Shown piece by piece: positions 1-12,190 of a stretch of 64,000 nucleotides of DNA. Origin of the DNA: Linnemannia elongata (lineage: Eukaryota > Mortierellomycota > Mortierellomycetes > Mortierellales > Mortierellaceae); the NCBI GenBank assembly GCA_036320915.1, contig JAXBDG010000001.1, positions 1,736,001-1,800,000 of the forward strand. The letters are read 5' to 3'. The notes beneath the pieces were generated by a model that was given only the letters and a program-made list of their open reading frames with translations, had not been told where the DNA came from and searched no databases. Position numbers and translations under genes: made by a program. Each line of letters begins with the position of its first letter. Position 1 is the stretch's first letter.

Positions 1-1
1 C

Positions 2-958
2 TACCTGCATTCATTTCAGGAGTACTGTTCTGCGCTCGGACAGCCAAGTCGTGTGCCCGTCCAAGCGGATCTGTCCCCAGGGACTTTCATGATGTGCATC
101 ACAGGGGCAGTTATCCTTTCGTCCTCTATCTGTCAAACTGCCACTGCAATCCGCAATTTGACATGGTATCGACCATCAGTTGCAACTCTGGAGACCGAAA
201 AGGTCTCATCTCTGCGAAGACCACACTCACTGCCCAACCTGATCCAGTCTTTCCAGATCCAGCCATCGACTCTGCCCATGTCACCTCTATCGCCCCTTTC
301 ACCTCTGTCGCCCCATTCGCCCACAAGGTTCATGCCGCCATCTGCATTGTCCATGGCAGGAGCCGCTGGATTTAAATATCACCCAGTAGTACCATCCCAG
401 TTCAAAACATTGATGTCAAGCACCACCACAGTCGCCAGCCAGGCGCTTGCAGGGCTTCCCTGGCAGCAATGCCAGCACGCCACCTTGACTACCACCAGTC
501 TTCACCCCTTCAGGAGCTCGATCACTCACCAACACCACTTATCAAGTATGCCTTTGAAGGGACATGTTCAACCAGGCTCGGCCCTCTCATTCATACCTGC
601 CTCCTCCTTTGCCGTCTCCTCCCCTACTTACACGACCCCTATCAGCAATACCAACAACAAAGGAGGACCTTCAGCCTCCTATAAGCCTGGCCATATGATG
701 ACCATGATGACAGCACCCTTGCAGCAAGCCAATCTGAACATGCCTGGGTTTAATGATAATGAATCGACAAGAAAAATCAGCAACACGACTTCCGCCCTGG
801 CGCCTCGCACTAACAGCAGCAGCAGCATCAGCAACAGTACTACACCAGGACTCCTTCGAACAATCACTCGAGGATTGGGTCCTCGTATCATGTGGACTAT
901 CCCGGGAGTGACCATGACGACCACAGGGTTTGAAGTCCTCCGTAACCTCGCATCGTAG
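2..958 (+). CDS. Ser/Thr/Pro-rich protein, 3' end only
   Basis: The reading frame is open from the window edge to a TAG at 956-958, so this is the C-terminal part (about 318 residues) of a gene that begins to the left. I do not recognise the family. The protein is low in complexity: Ser-, Thr-, Pro- and Asn-rich, with a short run of Ser-Pro-Leu units around 285-320 that would suit proline-directed kinases, and no clear domain or membrane segment. The first 50-60 residues may include an unseen splice junction, since a TTTCAG acceptor-like string ends at position 19 and the upstream exon is missing. A polyadenylation-type AATAAA lies about 220 bp past the stop. The coding call rests on the long open frame and fungal-regulator-like composition. 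Confidence 0.45.
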   Translation, partial: YLHSFQEYCSALGQPSRVPVQADLSPGTFMMCITGAVILSSSICQTATAIRNLTWYRPSVATLETEKVSSLRRPHSLPNLIQSFQIQPSTLPMSPLSPLSPLSPHSPTRFMPPSALSMAGAAGFKYHPVVPSQFKTLMSSTTTVASQALAGLPWQQCQHATLTTTSLHPFRSSITHQHHLSSMPLKGHVQPGSALSFIPASSFAVSSPTYTTPISNTNNKGGPSASYKPGHMMTMMTAPLQQANLNMPGFNDNESTRKISNTTSALAPRTNSSSSISNSTTPGLLRTITRGLGPRIMWTIPGVTMTTTGFEVLRNLAS

Positions 959-1413
959 ATCTAGCTCAATGGTTTCCTTTTGTTTTTTTTTCTTTTTCAT
1001 CCCCCATTGACTCTTATCTTGCTGCTGCTTGCCTTTTGCGCTTGCTATTTTTTTTTCTAATCTTAATGCCCCCCTTCTTTATATGCTTATGTATCTTATG
1101 AACCCATACGACCCCCTCTAATCCACCCACATGCTCCTTTAACGACCTTTCTATTCTACATAATACCTTGCACGCGTGAATAAACTCGATCAGAGCTAAC
1201 ATTCATTGGAGATCAGCCCGAACAGTCACAGGCACTGCTGAGCCGCCCAACTGCACTAAAAGAGTGACCCAAACCTCCCTCCAAGTAGAGTAGACCTTCA
1301 ACAACCCAATCCTCTACACGCGCCTCAGGAACACATTCAAGAGCCCCAGCAAAGAATCATCGGCACATCAGGACGCACTCACCGATAACCCTAAGAAAAA
1401 GCTCGAGCTGGCC
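959..1413. other. Intergenic spacer, 3' region of first gene and TBCK promoter
   Basis: A pyrimidine- and T-rich stretch follows the stop at 958 (970-1080). An AATAAA at 1179-1184 could be the polyadenylation signal of the first gene. The rest is the presumed promoter and leader of the next gene. I see no coding potential. Confidence 0.5.
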
Positions 1414-4400
1414 ATGGCGACATTTGCAACCTGTCCAGACCTGCATCGACACCCTTCGACGCACCTTGCAGGGCTGGCTGCCATCTCTTTTTGTGCAAAG
1501 GACAATGTCGATGACGAACTACATGGCGTCCCACCAGCGACTTCTTATATCTTTGGTCAAAGCCAGTTTCTGAAGGTATGTGCGACTTCGGGAACGAGAG
1601 TTTGTGATTCGAAGATATGAGCTACTCGGCGTACGAACACGTCAAACTAACCTCTACTTCGCCATAACTTGCTTTCACGCGTGTAGAGCCTTTCTCACCC
1701 AAATCTGTGCGAGTACCTGGATGTCATCAAAGGGAAACGGGGTATGGTGCCAAGCCTTGATGTAAATGTTCTTGTCATGGATGTGCAATTGGATCCTGAC
1801 AACCTGCCCTTCTGTTCACTCGACTAGACCGAGTGTTCGTCATTCAGGAACACTACAATAACTCACTGGGACTCATTCGAAGCACACAAGAGAGCGACGA
1901 AAGGGAAGGGGTACTCAAAGGGTAAATATTTCTTACCTCTTGCCTGGATGCATGAAGCCAAATTTTCTCTCCGCCAAAGGACGCGTGCTCATACATGACC
2001 GTACCATCTCCTTGACAATCGCAACAGACAAGACCTATCAAGGACTCGGTCATGGGCAGCGCAGATTCTGGATGGACTCGTCTACCTCAACACCCACGGA
2101 GTAGCACATCGGACCCTCACCCTGTCGAACGTCCTACTGAACGAAAGCGGAGCCATCAAACTCTCCAACTATGGACTCTACAACATGACCAAGGGAGGCT
2201 CGCTTGTCCAGTTCTCAATCGGGGATCCTCATTATCTTTCGCCAAATACCCTCGGACAAAATTATACCTCTGGACTACAGGATTACTCGGTAGGGTGCAT
2301 TTTAATAGATGTTCGTTATATGTCTTGCTGAGAAGAGGGTGAGGTGACGAAAGGTTGTTACTCTTACTCACACGACTTTATTTCTACAATGCTATTAGGT
2401 TGATGTTTGGTCTGTCGGCGTGGTATTGACAGAGATGTTTCTTGGAGAGTCGTTCTGGCGCAAGGATCGTCTTGACTTGGACGAATTAATTAGCTCTCTT
2501 TTCGCAATTCGGCGGCTGTCGACAAAGTCTAAGTCTTGGATCAAGGGTTGTCCCGAGAGCATAGGACTCAACCCTGTGGTCCTATCGTTCCTCCAGTCTG
2601 GAAAACTAGCGAATCAGGAGAGAGCGGGCTTTAAGGAGAATGAGAGCGACCTTCAGGACTTTGCGGCTTTTCTGCGGGAGTGCCTCAGTCTCGGAGAGTC
2701 CAACAGCCGGGAAGCGGCGCAGATGAGATGCCACGATTTTTTCAAGTCATACGACCTGGCGCATGGAATTTCAGAGTCGCTGACGGAGCCGACGCCCTCG
2801 CTATGGCATGAGAAGCCCTATATCCAATCCTCTTTTCTCCCCGACTATGAAGGTGAAGTGGAGCGGCTACGCAAGGCTATATCAGAGGGCAAGACTCTTA
2901 CGGACGACTTTGAGACAGACGAACAGGCAACCGAACCCCGCAATATACTGTCCAAGCTCCCACTTTCCCAAGTCTTTTACCTCTGGAAGCTAGCTGGGGG
3001 AGACGTCGAGGCGCAGTTCAGGAGGAATGGCCGATTGGTAGGAACGCCTGCTATCCAGTTACTTCCCAAGGTGGTTCAGATTGCGGAGTCAAGTTCCGGA
3101 GGCAGTCGGGAAGAGCGCAGTTCTGTCAGGGACATTGCTGACCTATTCTCGGATATGACATGTGTCTTGCCTTTGGAGAACCTAGAGGCAGAGATTTTAA
3201 AATCGATTCACGAGCCCAACAAGGACCAGTTCTCATGGGACACGGATTATTTCCTCTTTTCGGATCCAGACGAAATGAACTTTTTGCAGGGCACCATGGG
3301 AGAGAACAAGAGCAAGGGCAAGGATACAGGAAGCAGCAGCAACAGCGGCGAGGACGGATTCCTCTATCCAGATTCCATGCGGTTCACACCCGGTACGCCC
3401 AATGGAGCGACGTCGAAGCTCTCGTCTGGCCTGGCGACATCCGGCGCACTTGGTTCTGCAGGAGGCTTGCTGACAGGACTTCAACCATTGGCACAGCAGC
3501 CTACTAAGACGCGCGTGAAGGTTCCATTATCGATTCGGGAGAAGGATCTCGGTTACCAATACCAGCGGTTGGCGATGTTCACGGACCTGTTGCTGCAGTA
3601 CCCTGCCTCACGAGCAGAGATTTTGCATCATTCAAAGATCGACATCCCACCACTGCTCCGCGGTAAAGTCTGGGCTGCTATCCTGGGCGTTGTGGGAGAT
3701 TATCAACAAGTCTACAGCAACTTTGACAAGTACACAGAGAAGCCTACTGACCGTCAGATCGAACTCGGTACGGACGCTTGCTTGCCCCATTATAAAATAT
3801 ATTACGATGACGAGATGTTTCTAAGTCGATACTAACGTTTATTTTATTATAATGTCACAGATGTGCCAAGGTGTCATCAATACAACCAACTCATGTTTTC
3901 TCCGTCAGGACACGAAAAGATGAAGCGGCTGCTCAAGTGCTGGGTCGAGGCGAACGAGCATCTTGTCTACTGGCAAGGTAATGGTGCATCCTTATGTCCT
4001 GCTGTTCATGAGAGCCTGGCAGCCCTTTAATTAATTCGCTATTTATCTTTCGTTGCATAATGTTCCAGGGTTGGACTCTTGCTGTGCCCCATTCTTGACA
4101 CTCAATTTCAACAATGAGGCGCTGGCGTTCTCTTGCATCCAAAAGTTCCTGCCCAAGTACCTGAAGGACATGTTCTTGCACGATAACTCCAAGGTGATCC
4201 ATGAATACTTGGCAGTGTTCCGGCACTTGTTGTCGTATCATGACCCGGAGCTTTCAAGTCACTTGGACCATATTCGGTTTATCCCTCAGCTTTATGCCAT
4301 CTCCTGGTTCATGACTCTCTTCACTCGTAAGTTTCTCGCTCTTTGGTGTCGAAGGATATCTTTTTTTCTATGTATTTGCTGACGCGCTTTGTTACTGTGG

Positions 4401-5779
4401 TTATTAGACATTTTTCCGCTAGATAAGATATACCACCTTTGGGATAAGATCTTGGTCGGCCCATCCTCATTACCGTTGTTTGTCGGTATTGCGATTTTGC
4501 AGCAGTTTCGCCCGGAATTGCTTCGGTCCGAGTTCAATGAGGCGATCGGAATCTTTTCGGAATCCTTCCCGGAAATGGATATTGAAAAGTGTATAGAGAC
4601 CGCTTTGGCTATGTGTAGAGTCACCCCACCATCGACCTGCTGGCTTTCATATGATCAGGAATCGAGAGAAATGAGGCGACAGTTGTCATCTGGAGGCGAG
4701 GGTGGAGCAGGAGCTACAGCTGGAGTGGCTAATGGCGAGACGATGCCTTCCGGTCAAAACGGATCCATAGTTAATGGAGAAAACCCCGCTTCTACTAACG
4801 CTACCAGCAACAAGACATCAGATCAACAGCAGCCTCAACAAGAGTCCAGCAGGAGGTCAAGGGATCTAGAGTTGGAGAAACGACTTTCTGCAGGACTGGG
4901 TCTTGGACAAGGCCCTCATGGTGGTCTCAATTGGTGGGAGGAGCCACTCTCGATCGAGACCATGAATTCAGAGCTGGCGCCACGAATCCACCGCTCTGAT
5001 TTCGTTCGCTTGCGACAACAGGCCTTGGTCATTGATATTCGACCCGAGCCCGAGTAAGTGTGTCTTGTGTGCGATGTTGAGGATTTCTGTGCTACAAAGC
5101 GATTTAGTGGCAATGACGGAGCAAGCTTATATATTGACAATTTGACCTGTCCATAACCCTGGGACACCTCTAGGTTCCGTAATGGACATTATCCACTGTC
5201 GATTCATATGGTCGCCGGTCAACTCGAGTTGTTGGTACACATCTTGAAGAAGCTGAAGAAGAACTATCTCGTCGTGATCGCCGGTCGAGGCGAGTCTGGA
5301 CCCGAGGTAAGAATAACTCACCTTCTAGGGTTATGCTAATCCTGAAACATGTTACATAGCTTGTACCTTGTACATATTGTACATCATTGGTAACTCCAAG
5401 CTAATTTATTTTCATCATGAATCATCGTGCATAGTTTGCGTCATCTTTGGTCAGGGAGGGCTTCCAGAGGGTAGCGCTCTTGATGGGAGGCATTGACGCC
5501 CTTCGGATCGCAGAGTCGTCACCACCATCGGCTGTATCCTCAGTCGTTGCTTCTGGAACTGCACCCTTATCGCCTTCATTGGCAGCCACTAATACTACTA
5601 GCGCCTCAAGCGCAACTACTCCTGCGATTTGTTCTTGTAGAGCAATCCGACAGGTGATTTCGGTGCACAGTAAGGTCAAGGAGGAGGTTGTTGTTCATAA
5701 GTGCAAAACGCCCTTTGTTCCGCGGTCAACTATTCGACGACAGGCTATCGTCCGATCTAATACTGTTTCGCAGAGTTAG
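1414..5779 (+). CDS. TBCK: TBCK-like protein: pseudokinase, TBC domain and rhodanese domain
   Basis: Model: join(1414..1575, 1687..1741, 1828..1921, 2028..2289, 2399..3767, 3861..3977, 4069..4326, 4408..5053, 5174..5306, 5435..5779), 1146 aa. The domain order is that of animal TBCK. The N-terminal kinase-like part (about 1-300) has AHRT in place of the catalytic HRD and SNYG in place of DFG, so it should be a pseudokinase. The TBC Rab-GAP domain (about 600-830) keeps the arginine finger in DVPRCHQY and the glutamine finger in YWQGLDS, so GAP activity is plausible. A rhodanese-like domain (about 970-1065) begins at [10 protein letters not shown] and lacks an obvious active-site Cys loop. A Ser/Gln/Asn-rich linker precedes it. 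Animal TBCK acts in the endosomal FERRY complex and mTOR/lysosome signalling; the role here is inferred. The start is the first ATG that joins in frame to exon 2, and an upstream exon cannot be excluded. Confidence 0.93.
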
Positions 5780-6000
5780 AAGCTGTTGCGCTCGTGAATA
5801 GAACAAGTATGATGATAACAGTGAATAATTTTTTTTAATTGTGTATAATGTACAAGTGAGAGGGAATAGAGGAGGTGGGTGGGTGTCCAGGGGTGATAAA
5901 CATGCCTATCTTGCCTTATCTACATGGATGTTGAAAAAAATGCTGGAGGAGAATGACAAAAACGATGAAAAGAGGTTGCTAAAATATAATATACCCTTGT

Positions 6001-9000
6001 TTACATGGTGCTGGTGGGACCAGCAGGGACGATCGGAGAGGGTACAGGAACGGTCTGAATCTGGGCACGCTCCTTTTGGGCGACAAATCTGGACCGGAGC
6101 TCTTCCCACAACAAGGTACGCTCGACAGCAACTCCACCCAACACCGAGGCGTTCTCTTGTGCGCGGCTAAAAAAAATTGTCATTGAAAAGGGATATCGTT
6201 GATGTTAGAGTGGTGTCTTGTGACATTCAATGAGTTCCTGAAGGCACTGAAAGCATAGCAAAAACGCGTGCGTGCGTGAAATGGAGAGGAAATCTTACCG
6301 AATCAAGTACGGGATGACGTGGTGGATGGGTCCATATGGGACATACTTGAAGATGCCGTAGCCGTACTGGCCAAGGGTGTACGAGATCTGGTCGCACATG
6401 CCCATGAGCTGACCAAACATGACCAGTCCAGACTGTGGTTCCAAGTCGAGCTCCTGCATACGCTCACAGGTACGGATGACAGAGTCCTTGTTATGCGAGG
6501 CGACAAAAAGAACCACGGGCGAGTTCTTCAACGAGAACGAAGATGCATTCTCATCGGAGGCAGACGCCTTGTTTTCGATCAGCTTCTGCTTCTTTTGGGT
6601 CATGGCGCCCAACATAAAGTCGACTCCGGCATTGTAAGAGGTATGGGTAGCCTCGATTCCGTCACAGATGGGATCGTTCAATCCCAACTCCTGAGCCCTC
6701 TTGCGCTCGCTGACCATATAAGCGCCACGGACCAACTTGGCAGCCAAAACGTATCCGTTACGCTGGGCATGGACATAATCCTGCTGAAGACGGCCCAGGG
6801 CGTCCTTGAGGTACATCTGGTAGGTGTTGAAGATGAGGGGTCCCTCGACATGGGGCTTGTTGTTGTAGTTCTCCATGAGATGAAGAGCGACGCTGTCGAT
6901 GGCAGGCTGGAAGTAGGTTTGCTCGGCGTCGATCATGAGGCGGGTCTGGGTTTTGGCTGCCTGATCGCAAAGCTTCTCCATGCGGACGAGGACACGCTTG
7001 TAATCATCCAAATCCTCCTTCTCCAAACCGGGAACCTCGGCAGCACCTTCGGTGGCGCCCAAGAACAAGGCGCGGGTCTCATCCCTGTTCAAAGAGATGG
7101 TCGAAACAAAGTCCACCCAGTCAACCTGTCCGTCCTGGTCCCTGTCAGCCTCCTTGAAGAGCTGGTCAATAACAGCATCCAACGACTGGTCCTTGTTCAA
7201 AGCAGGGCTGGGCAGCATCTTGACCAACTGCCTAAACTCCTCCTTGGTAACCTTGCCATCCTTATCCTGGTCCATGTGTTTGAACCGACTCTCAAGAGCA
7301 TTCAAAGTCGACGAGACCTGCTGCAACAGAAGTGGGGATCCCATGGCAGTGATCTTGATGGCCGCAAAGGACTTGGACATCTTGGAAGCGGTATCGATAC
7401 AGGTGCTGATCTGGTCCGCAATATGGTCGGCGCTCTTGTTGAACTGGGAGCGGATCTCTGCGGGTGATTGGTTCTCCAGGTCCAGCTCGTCCAGGTCGGC
7501 CTCGATCGAGAGATCCAGAATCGAGTTGATGCCTGCGCTGCGAAGGGCGTTCATAGTTCCGATGCAATCCTCTGCCGACTCTCCTCTATTATTATGTTTA
7601 GAAAAGGTGAAATAAAGTATGGGTTAGCATGTGTGTGTATATATTGTTATTTTTCTATCTAACCACCTGGTTGTGCGTGTGTGACCTGTGACCCGCCCTG
7701 TCTCTCCCTCTCTCTTGTGCCCAAGTGGGTTATGCACAGCGGTATTTTTCGTCAGAATGAAAACAAAGCCGTTTTTTCATTCCAAGTGGCCATATGGATG
7801 ATCCCTGCATCATTTAGTGTATGTATGTCTGTCTCAATCCCTGTGTATGTGTGTAAGTGAGCCCTGGAGACTAAAACTCCAGGCAGGGTCGTGTGTTTTG
7901 GTAGTAATGAACACTGACTATGGTTTGCTTCTCCACGGACTAAGCACCCGTGTTGTTGTGTGCTGTTGTGCATGGCAATTGTCGGGTAATGAAACTGACG
8001 GGAGGTGTTTGGGAGTTTAGCGTCAAACCCAAAAAGACAGTTGGAAATAGTGCCTATATTTGGTGCTAGCCGCCGTTTGGTTGAGTCGAGTCGCGAGTGG
8101 GTGGGCGGATGATCCATTCCCGTGAGGTGAACATTCCACTGGAAACGAGAAAGAGTCATTCAACCCCAGTGACGACCCCAAGAATAAAAAAATAAACAAA
8201 ACGGCCTTTTCTCCTTTCATCCTCGCTGACTCCAACGGTCCGCATGTGGTTGTTGTGTGTGTGTATGTATGTATGTATGTATGTATGTATGGGGTATGGA
8301 GCATGCAGTGTTTGTTGGTAATGTTACACCTCATGATCCATGATACCATACTTTCCCTCAGTTTCTATTTTTTTTTTCTCCCCCCGGTCAATTCATCCCT
8401 TGCTCTACTCCCTCTTCACTTCATTTTGCCAATTTGACATCGTACCATGACACCAACAGTAAAAAAAATGAAAAACTTACCCGCAGAACTGGGCAAAGAA
8501 GGTCTTGCGGACGAACCAGTAGACGGGAGGGGTAAGATGAACCATCTCGGCCAGCGAGATCAAACGAGGGGCCAGATCAACCAAAAGGCTAAATGTGCAC
8601 AGCTTGTACACCAACATCGACAACATCAACTCCGAGGTCGACTTCTTCTCAACACCAATACGGTTATGCTCGTCCTTGAGATCGTCAACAACGTTGTGGC
8701 CGGTGGGGGAAGTTCCGGCGGCAGCGGCGGCGGCGGCGGCGTCACGGATGGCGGCTTCCATTTGAGGGGACTTTACGATCTGGTTCAGGAGGGTGGCAGA
8801 GGTAGCCAAGGCGATAGTGCCTCCAATGGCGACCTTTTGCCAGAGGGGGGTTTTGGAAACAGGGATGGCTGCGGCGATGACTTTGGGAGGAGGTGAGGAG
8901 GATTGGAAGGGGGAAGTTGAATGGTGGCGGCGTGTAAGATTGGACGGCCTAGCGTGGGAGAGTAGACTGGGCTTGGTCGAGAAAGGGGGGCTGCAACGCA

Positions 9001-9064
9001 TGGGCGAGACGAGTCTCAAGGAGGGCTGGCGGGCCAAGGTGGACGCAAGGACACGGGAAGTCAT
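6001..9064 (-). CDS. PRODH: Mitochondrial proline dehydrogenase with two EF-hands
   Basis: Model: complement(join(6001..6166, 6299..7585, 8481..9064)), 678 aa. It oxidises L-proline to pyrroline-5-carboxylate with FAD, the first step of proline catabolism, at the mitochondrial inner membrane. The N-terminus is rich in Arg/Ser/Ala with almost no acidic residues, as in a mitochondrial presequence, and is followed by a hydrophobic stretch near 75-95. The FAD barrel (about 390-660) shows the family segments LMIDAEQTYFQPAID, KLVRGAYM, VASHN and GQLMGMCDQISYTL. Two canonical EF-hand loops lie ahead of the barrel: DQDKDGKVTKEEF near residue 300 and DRDQDGQVDWVDF near 340, both with calcium ligands intact. 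The gene is convergent with TBCK (221 bp between stops). Intron 1 is unusually long (895 bp). Confidence 0.96.
7586..8480 (-). other. 895-bp first intron of the PRODH gene with a TATG repeat
   Basis: This intron separates the targeting-sequence exon from the catalytic exon. It starts with GTAAGT and ends with TAATAG on the minus strand. It is about ten times longer than most introns here, has no convincing ORF, and holds a TATG tetranucleotide tract at about 8263-8291. Confidence 0.8.
8263..8291. repeat. (TATG)n microsatellite, about 7 units
   Basis: Perfect tetranucleotide repeat within PRODH intron 1, preceded by a short GT run. Confidence 0.9.
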
Positions 9065-10666
9065 TGCGCTTATGTGTTTTTGTAGGAGGAGTTCTTAAAA
9101 AAGGGAGAGGAACGAGGGAGGGTTGAAGAATGGTTGAGAGAGAGAGAGAGAGAAAGAGAGGGAGAAAGGTGAGGGTGAGGGTTGCTGGTGTGTAGTTGGA
9201 GGCGGGAGTGTAGTGAAAAAGAAAGAGAGTTTTGTTGAGCAGAAAGGAAGGAAAAAAGCGGCCGAGGGGCAATGGTGGGGAAGACGGTTTAAATAAAGAA
9301 AAAAAATCATTTTCTGACCAATAGCATTGCCGCCCTTGCGGGGTGTCCTGAAAGAGGTAAGAAACGAGATTATCAGGTTATATATGAAGAGGTACAGTGA
9401 GTAACAAGATGGCTACAAGGGTCGTCGCCATGTTTGTAAGGACCGTGACGGAAGGCAATATTTAAACTTGTTACGATTGATAGGTCTGTCCGTTTATCTC
9501 TGCGTCAAGGCAGTGGCATCCTTACAATCTTTGGGGAACAAGAAACGAAGTAAAAGGCACAGAAAGAAATGACAGATGCTTTGGGCGTCGAAATCTTGTT
9601 TATGTTTATTGTTTTTTTGTGGGGAAGAAAGTGTGAGCGAGTCTGAACAAAAATAAAAGAAAAACACCAAGCAAGTTCATTCCCCCCTTTGACGCATGAC
9701 CCTGACGCTTAACCCTGAGAGAAAACAAAAGTGCGAGAACGGAGAGAGGGGAAAGAGGGGATAAAGAAATGCGGAGAGCTAAAATAGAAGCGAACCCCTT
9801 CGTCGTTACTCCTCCTCAAGGAACAACAACATCCCAAACTATGGCTAGTGACAGGATGATCATGATGATTTAAGAACTGAGAGAAGAACCCTGTCAGGAA
9901 TGACCTTCTTTATCCATCATCTTTTGTCATTGAGAGAGGGACGAGTTGAAGAAGCATAGCCTTTGTTAGTCGACTCGTCTGTTTGTGTGCGCAATTGAAA
10001 TCTGGATGGTCCAGGGAGAAGGAGAGGTCGAGGAACGAAGAAGGGAAGAGACAACAAAGCAGGCACTAAAAGAGGAGGGGAGCATAAAACGTGCGACACT
10101 GTGCATTCAGTGCAACCATGACCATGCTATCGATGTCAACGTCCCCAACCTTGTCGCTTTCCCTCTTCGTAACATGTGTTCAAATGAGCAAAATCGAAGC
10201 TTCCCACGGGGATCATGGGCAATTGGAAAATGAACACTGCTCACTGTTTCCCTTAGGTTTTCAGGGGGACAGCAAGCAAGGCAAGAACGAGGAATTGAGT
10301 CTCGAAATTACACCATGGCTGAAAAGTTGGATGTGAGAAGAAAGAGAGAGAGCCTGCCGTCTCGCCCCATTTTTCCTTTCTTCACTCTTCCAACCTGCCT
10401 TGAATCTCCTCTCTACACTTCATTTTAACGCCCTGTTTCTCGGATCAACCCAGTTTTGAACTTGACCCATAGTCGAGTCATATATTTTCCTTGCTCTAGA
10501 GTTTTTGTACTCCCGACCGTAGTACTGGTAACAAGAGCTAGCCTTCTAGCCAGCCACTGAGCCAGTGACCAGGGAACCAAGCCATCCTTTGCACGAGATT
10601 TGTTTGTTCTGCGGGTGGAACCCATAAACGGCCAAAAAGTTCGAGTCGGGGTTCACTTTTTGGCGA

Positions 10667-10705
<39 letters not shown>

Positions 10706-12190
10706 ATGAGAGACATGAATACAATACAAGAAGCGCTTCTAACAAAGCAGAAGGGCGTGCCTGAAAACTGTCAATTGCTCGGTCGTCGCCCGACTGGGTC
10801 TCTCATCTCTTTTATATTCTGATCTCCGTCGTTTTTTTCCTCGCTTTTAATTGACCCATTACTCTCCGAAGAGCTGGATGGTCTGCCTGGTAACCCGGAA
10901 ACCGGTCAAATATGAATAGCCTTATTAAAAAAAGAAATGCCCCGTGGAAGAAGAAGACAGACGAGCGGAGAAACCGTTTGTGCTTGCAAGTTTGTTGTTA
11001 CGCATTTTTTCAACTTCGCATGGTTTCGTGTTTCGCTTGCGCATCTGTTTGCTTACTTTGAGCAAAACGTGTTTAGCTTGGAATGCACCACCATAATCCA
11101 CCACCACAATGCCCCATAAAAAAAATCACACAAAACAATCACGCCTTTCAGGACTGCAAAAGAACAGACAGCAATTGCACCCTTCCCACTTCTCAGGAAC
11201 ACACGGTGAGAAAAAAAAACATCAACAACGACGAGCAATAAACAAACAAACGTGAGTAACTTAGTTGATATTCGTTTCTAAATCCGGAGCAGTTTTCCTC
11301 TCGTCCATGGACCAACTGAACGAGGGAGGAGCCGTGCATCTTATATTTTTTTTTTCTTGTCTTTCATCTATTTTTTCTCCTCTTTTGCGATGAGATTTGA
11401 TTGTGGAACGACTCGAGAACTCAACTCAATTCAACTCAAAAAAATCACGAAAGAACCCTCCAGTCTGAGCACTTTGACCCTCTTGTACCTCCTACAATTA
11501 AAAAAACATGGTTGCCCACGGAAAAGTAGGAAGCTCTTTCACCCAGCCAAGCATGGAACAGCTTTGTCGTCATTGGTAGAAATAACCGACCCATGTTCCC
11601 CACTCGAATACGCCCCTCCAATGTTTCGAATATGAACACAAAGTGGGAGGTGGAGTATCTCTCTCACCGTGTACCCCACTTCTTCCACGGGATCACTAAA
11701 CAAGACAGCTGTGCCCATGTTGGACAAAAGGGAGAGGCTTGGGGCGGAAGAACACCCGTAAACTTCGAGCGGAGTAACGAAAGGTAGAAAGGGCTTCTTC
11801 CCTGTTTGCCTACCTGTCTACCAGTGCTGCACTTGCACCTTGCCCTCCTTCCCCTTGACTCATGTAGTAGCCTATCCAATCCAATCCTCACCCCCCAGTT
11901 GCTCTCTACAACGGCAACAGAGACAACAGAGAAGGATCGCTCTCCGCTTCAACCTTGTTAACTATTTAGCCATAGCTGACAACCCAAGGTTCAATGTAAC
12001 CCAGAAACGTGTTCTCTTCCTCATCCCAGCCCAAAATCATAAACAACGCGACATGGTAACAAATGGGCCAACCTTCTCACCTAGACACTCTTCATAGGTT
12101 ACATCACGCTTGAACAACAAGTGGACATTTGAGAGACAAAAAATAGACGAGAGGGAGAGAAGTTTTTATGAAGTGAACTATGTGCTATGA
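9065..12190. other. 3.1-kb region without a recognisable gene
   Basis: It lies between the PRODH start and the Kelch/BTB stop, so it holds the PRODH promoter and the 3' flank of the other gene. There is a purine-rich stretch at 9115-9260 next to the PRODH start, a 35-base A run at 10668-10702, and scattered homopolymers. The small ORFs have no family resemblance and poor composition. I see no tRNA or other RNA gene. Confidence 0.6.
10668..10702. repeat. Poly(A) tract, 35 bp
   Basis: Uninterrupted run of A in an intergenic region, directly after TTTTTGGCGAC. A similar long A run at 58264 follows GTTGGCGCC. Confidence 0.95.

Noticed and set aside
6319..7467. 382-codon plus-strand ORF
   Set aside because: It is antisense to the catalytic exon of PRODH, with Leu/Val/Gly-rich, domain-free composition, as expected from the complement of a codon-biased gene.
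10500..10660. tRNA-like A-box and B-box strings
   Set aside because: TGGCTCAGTGG on the minus strand and GTTCGAGTC on the plus strand are on opposite strands, and no cloverleaf forms.
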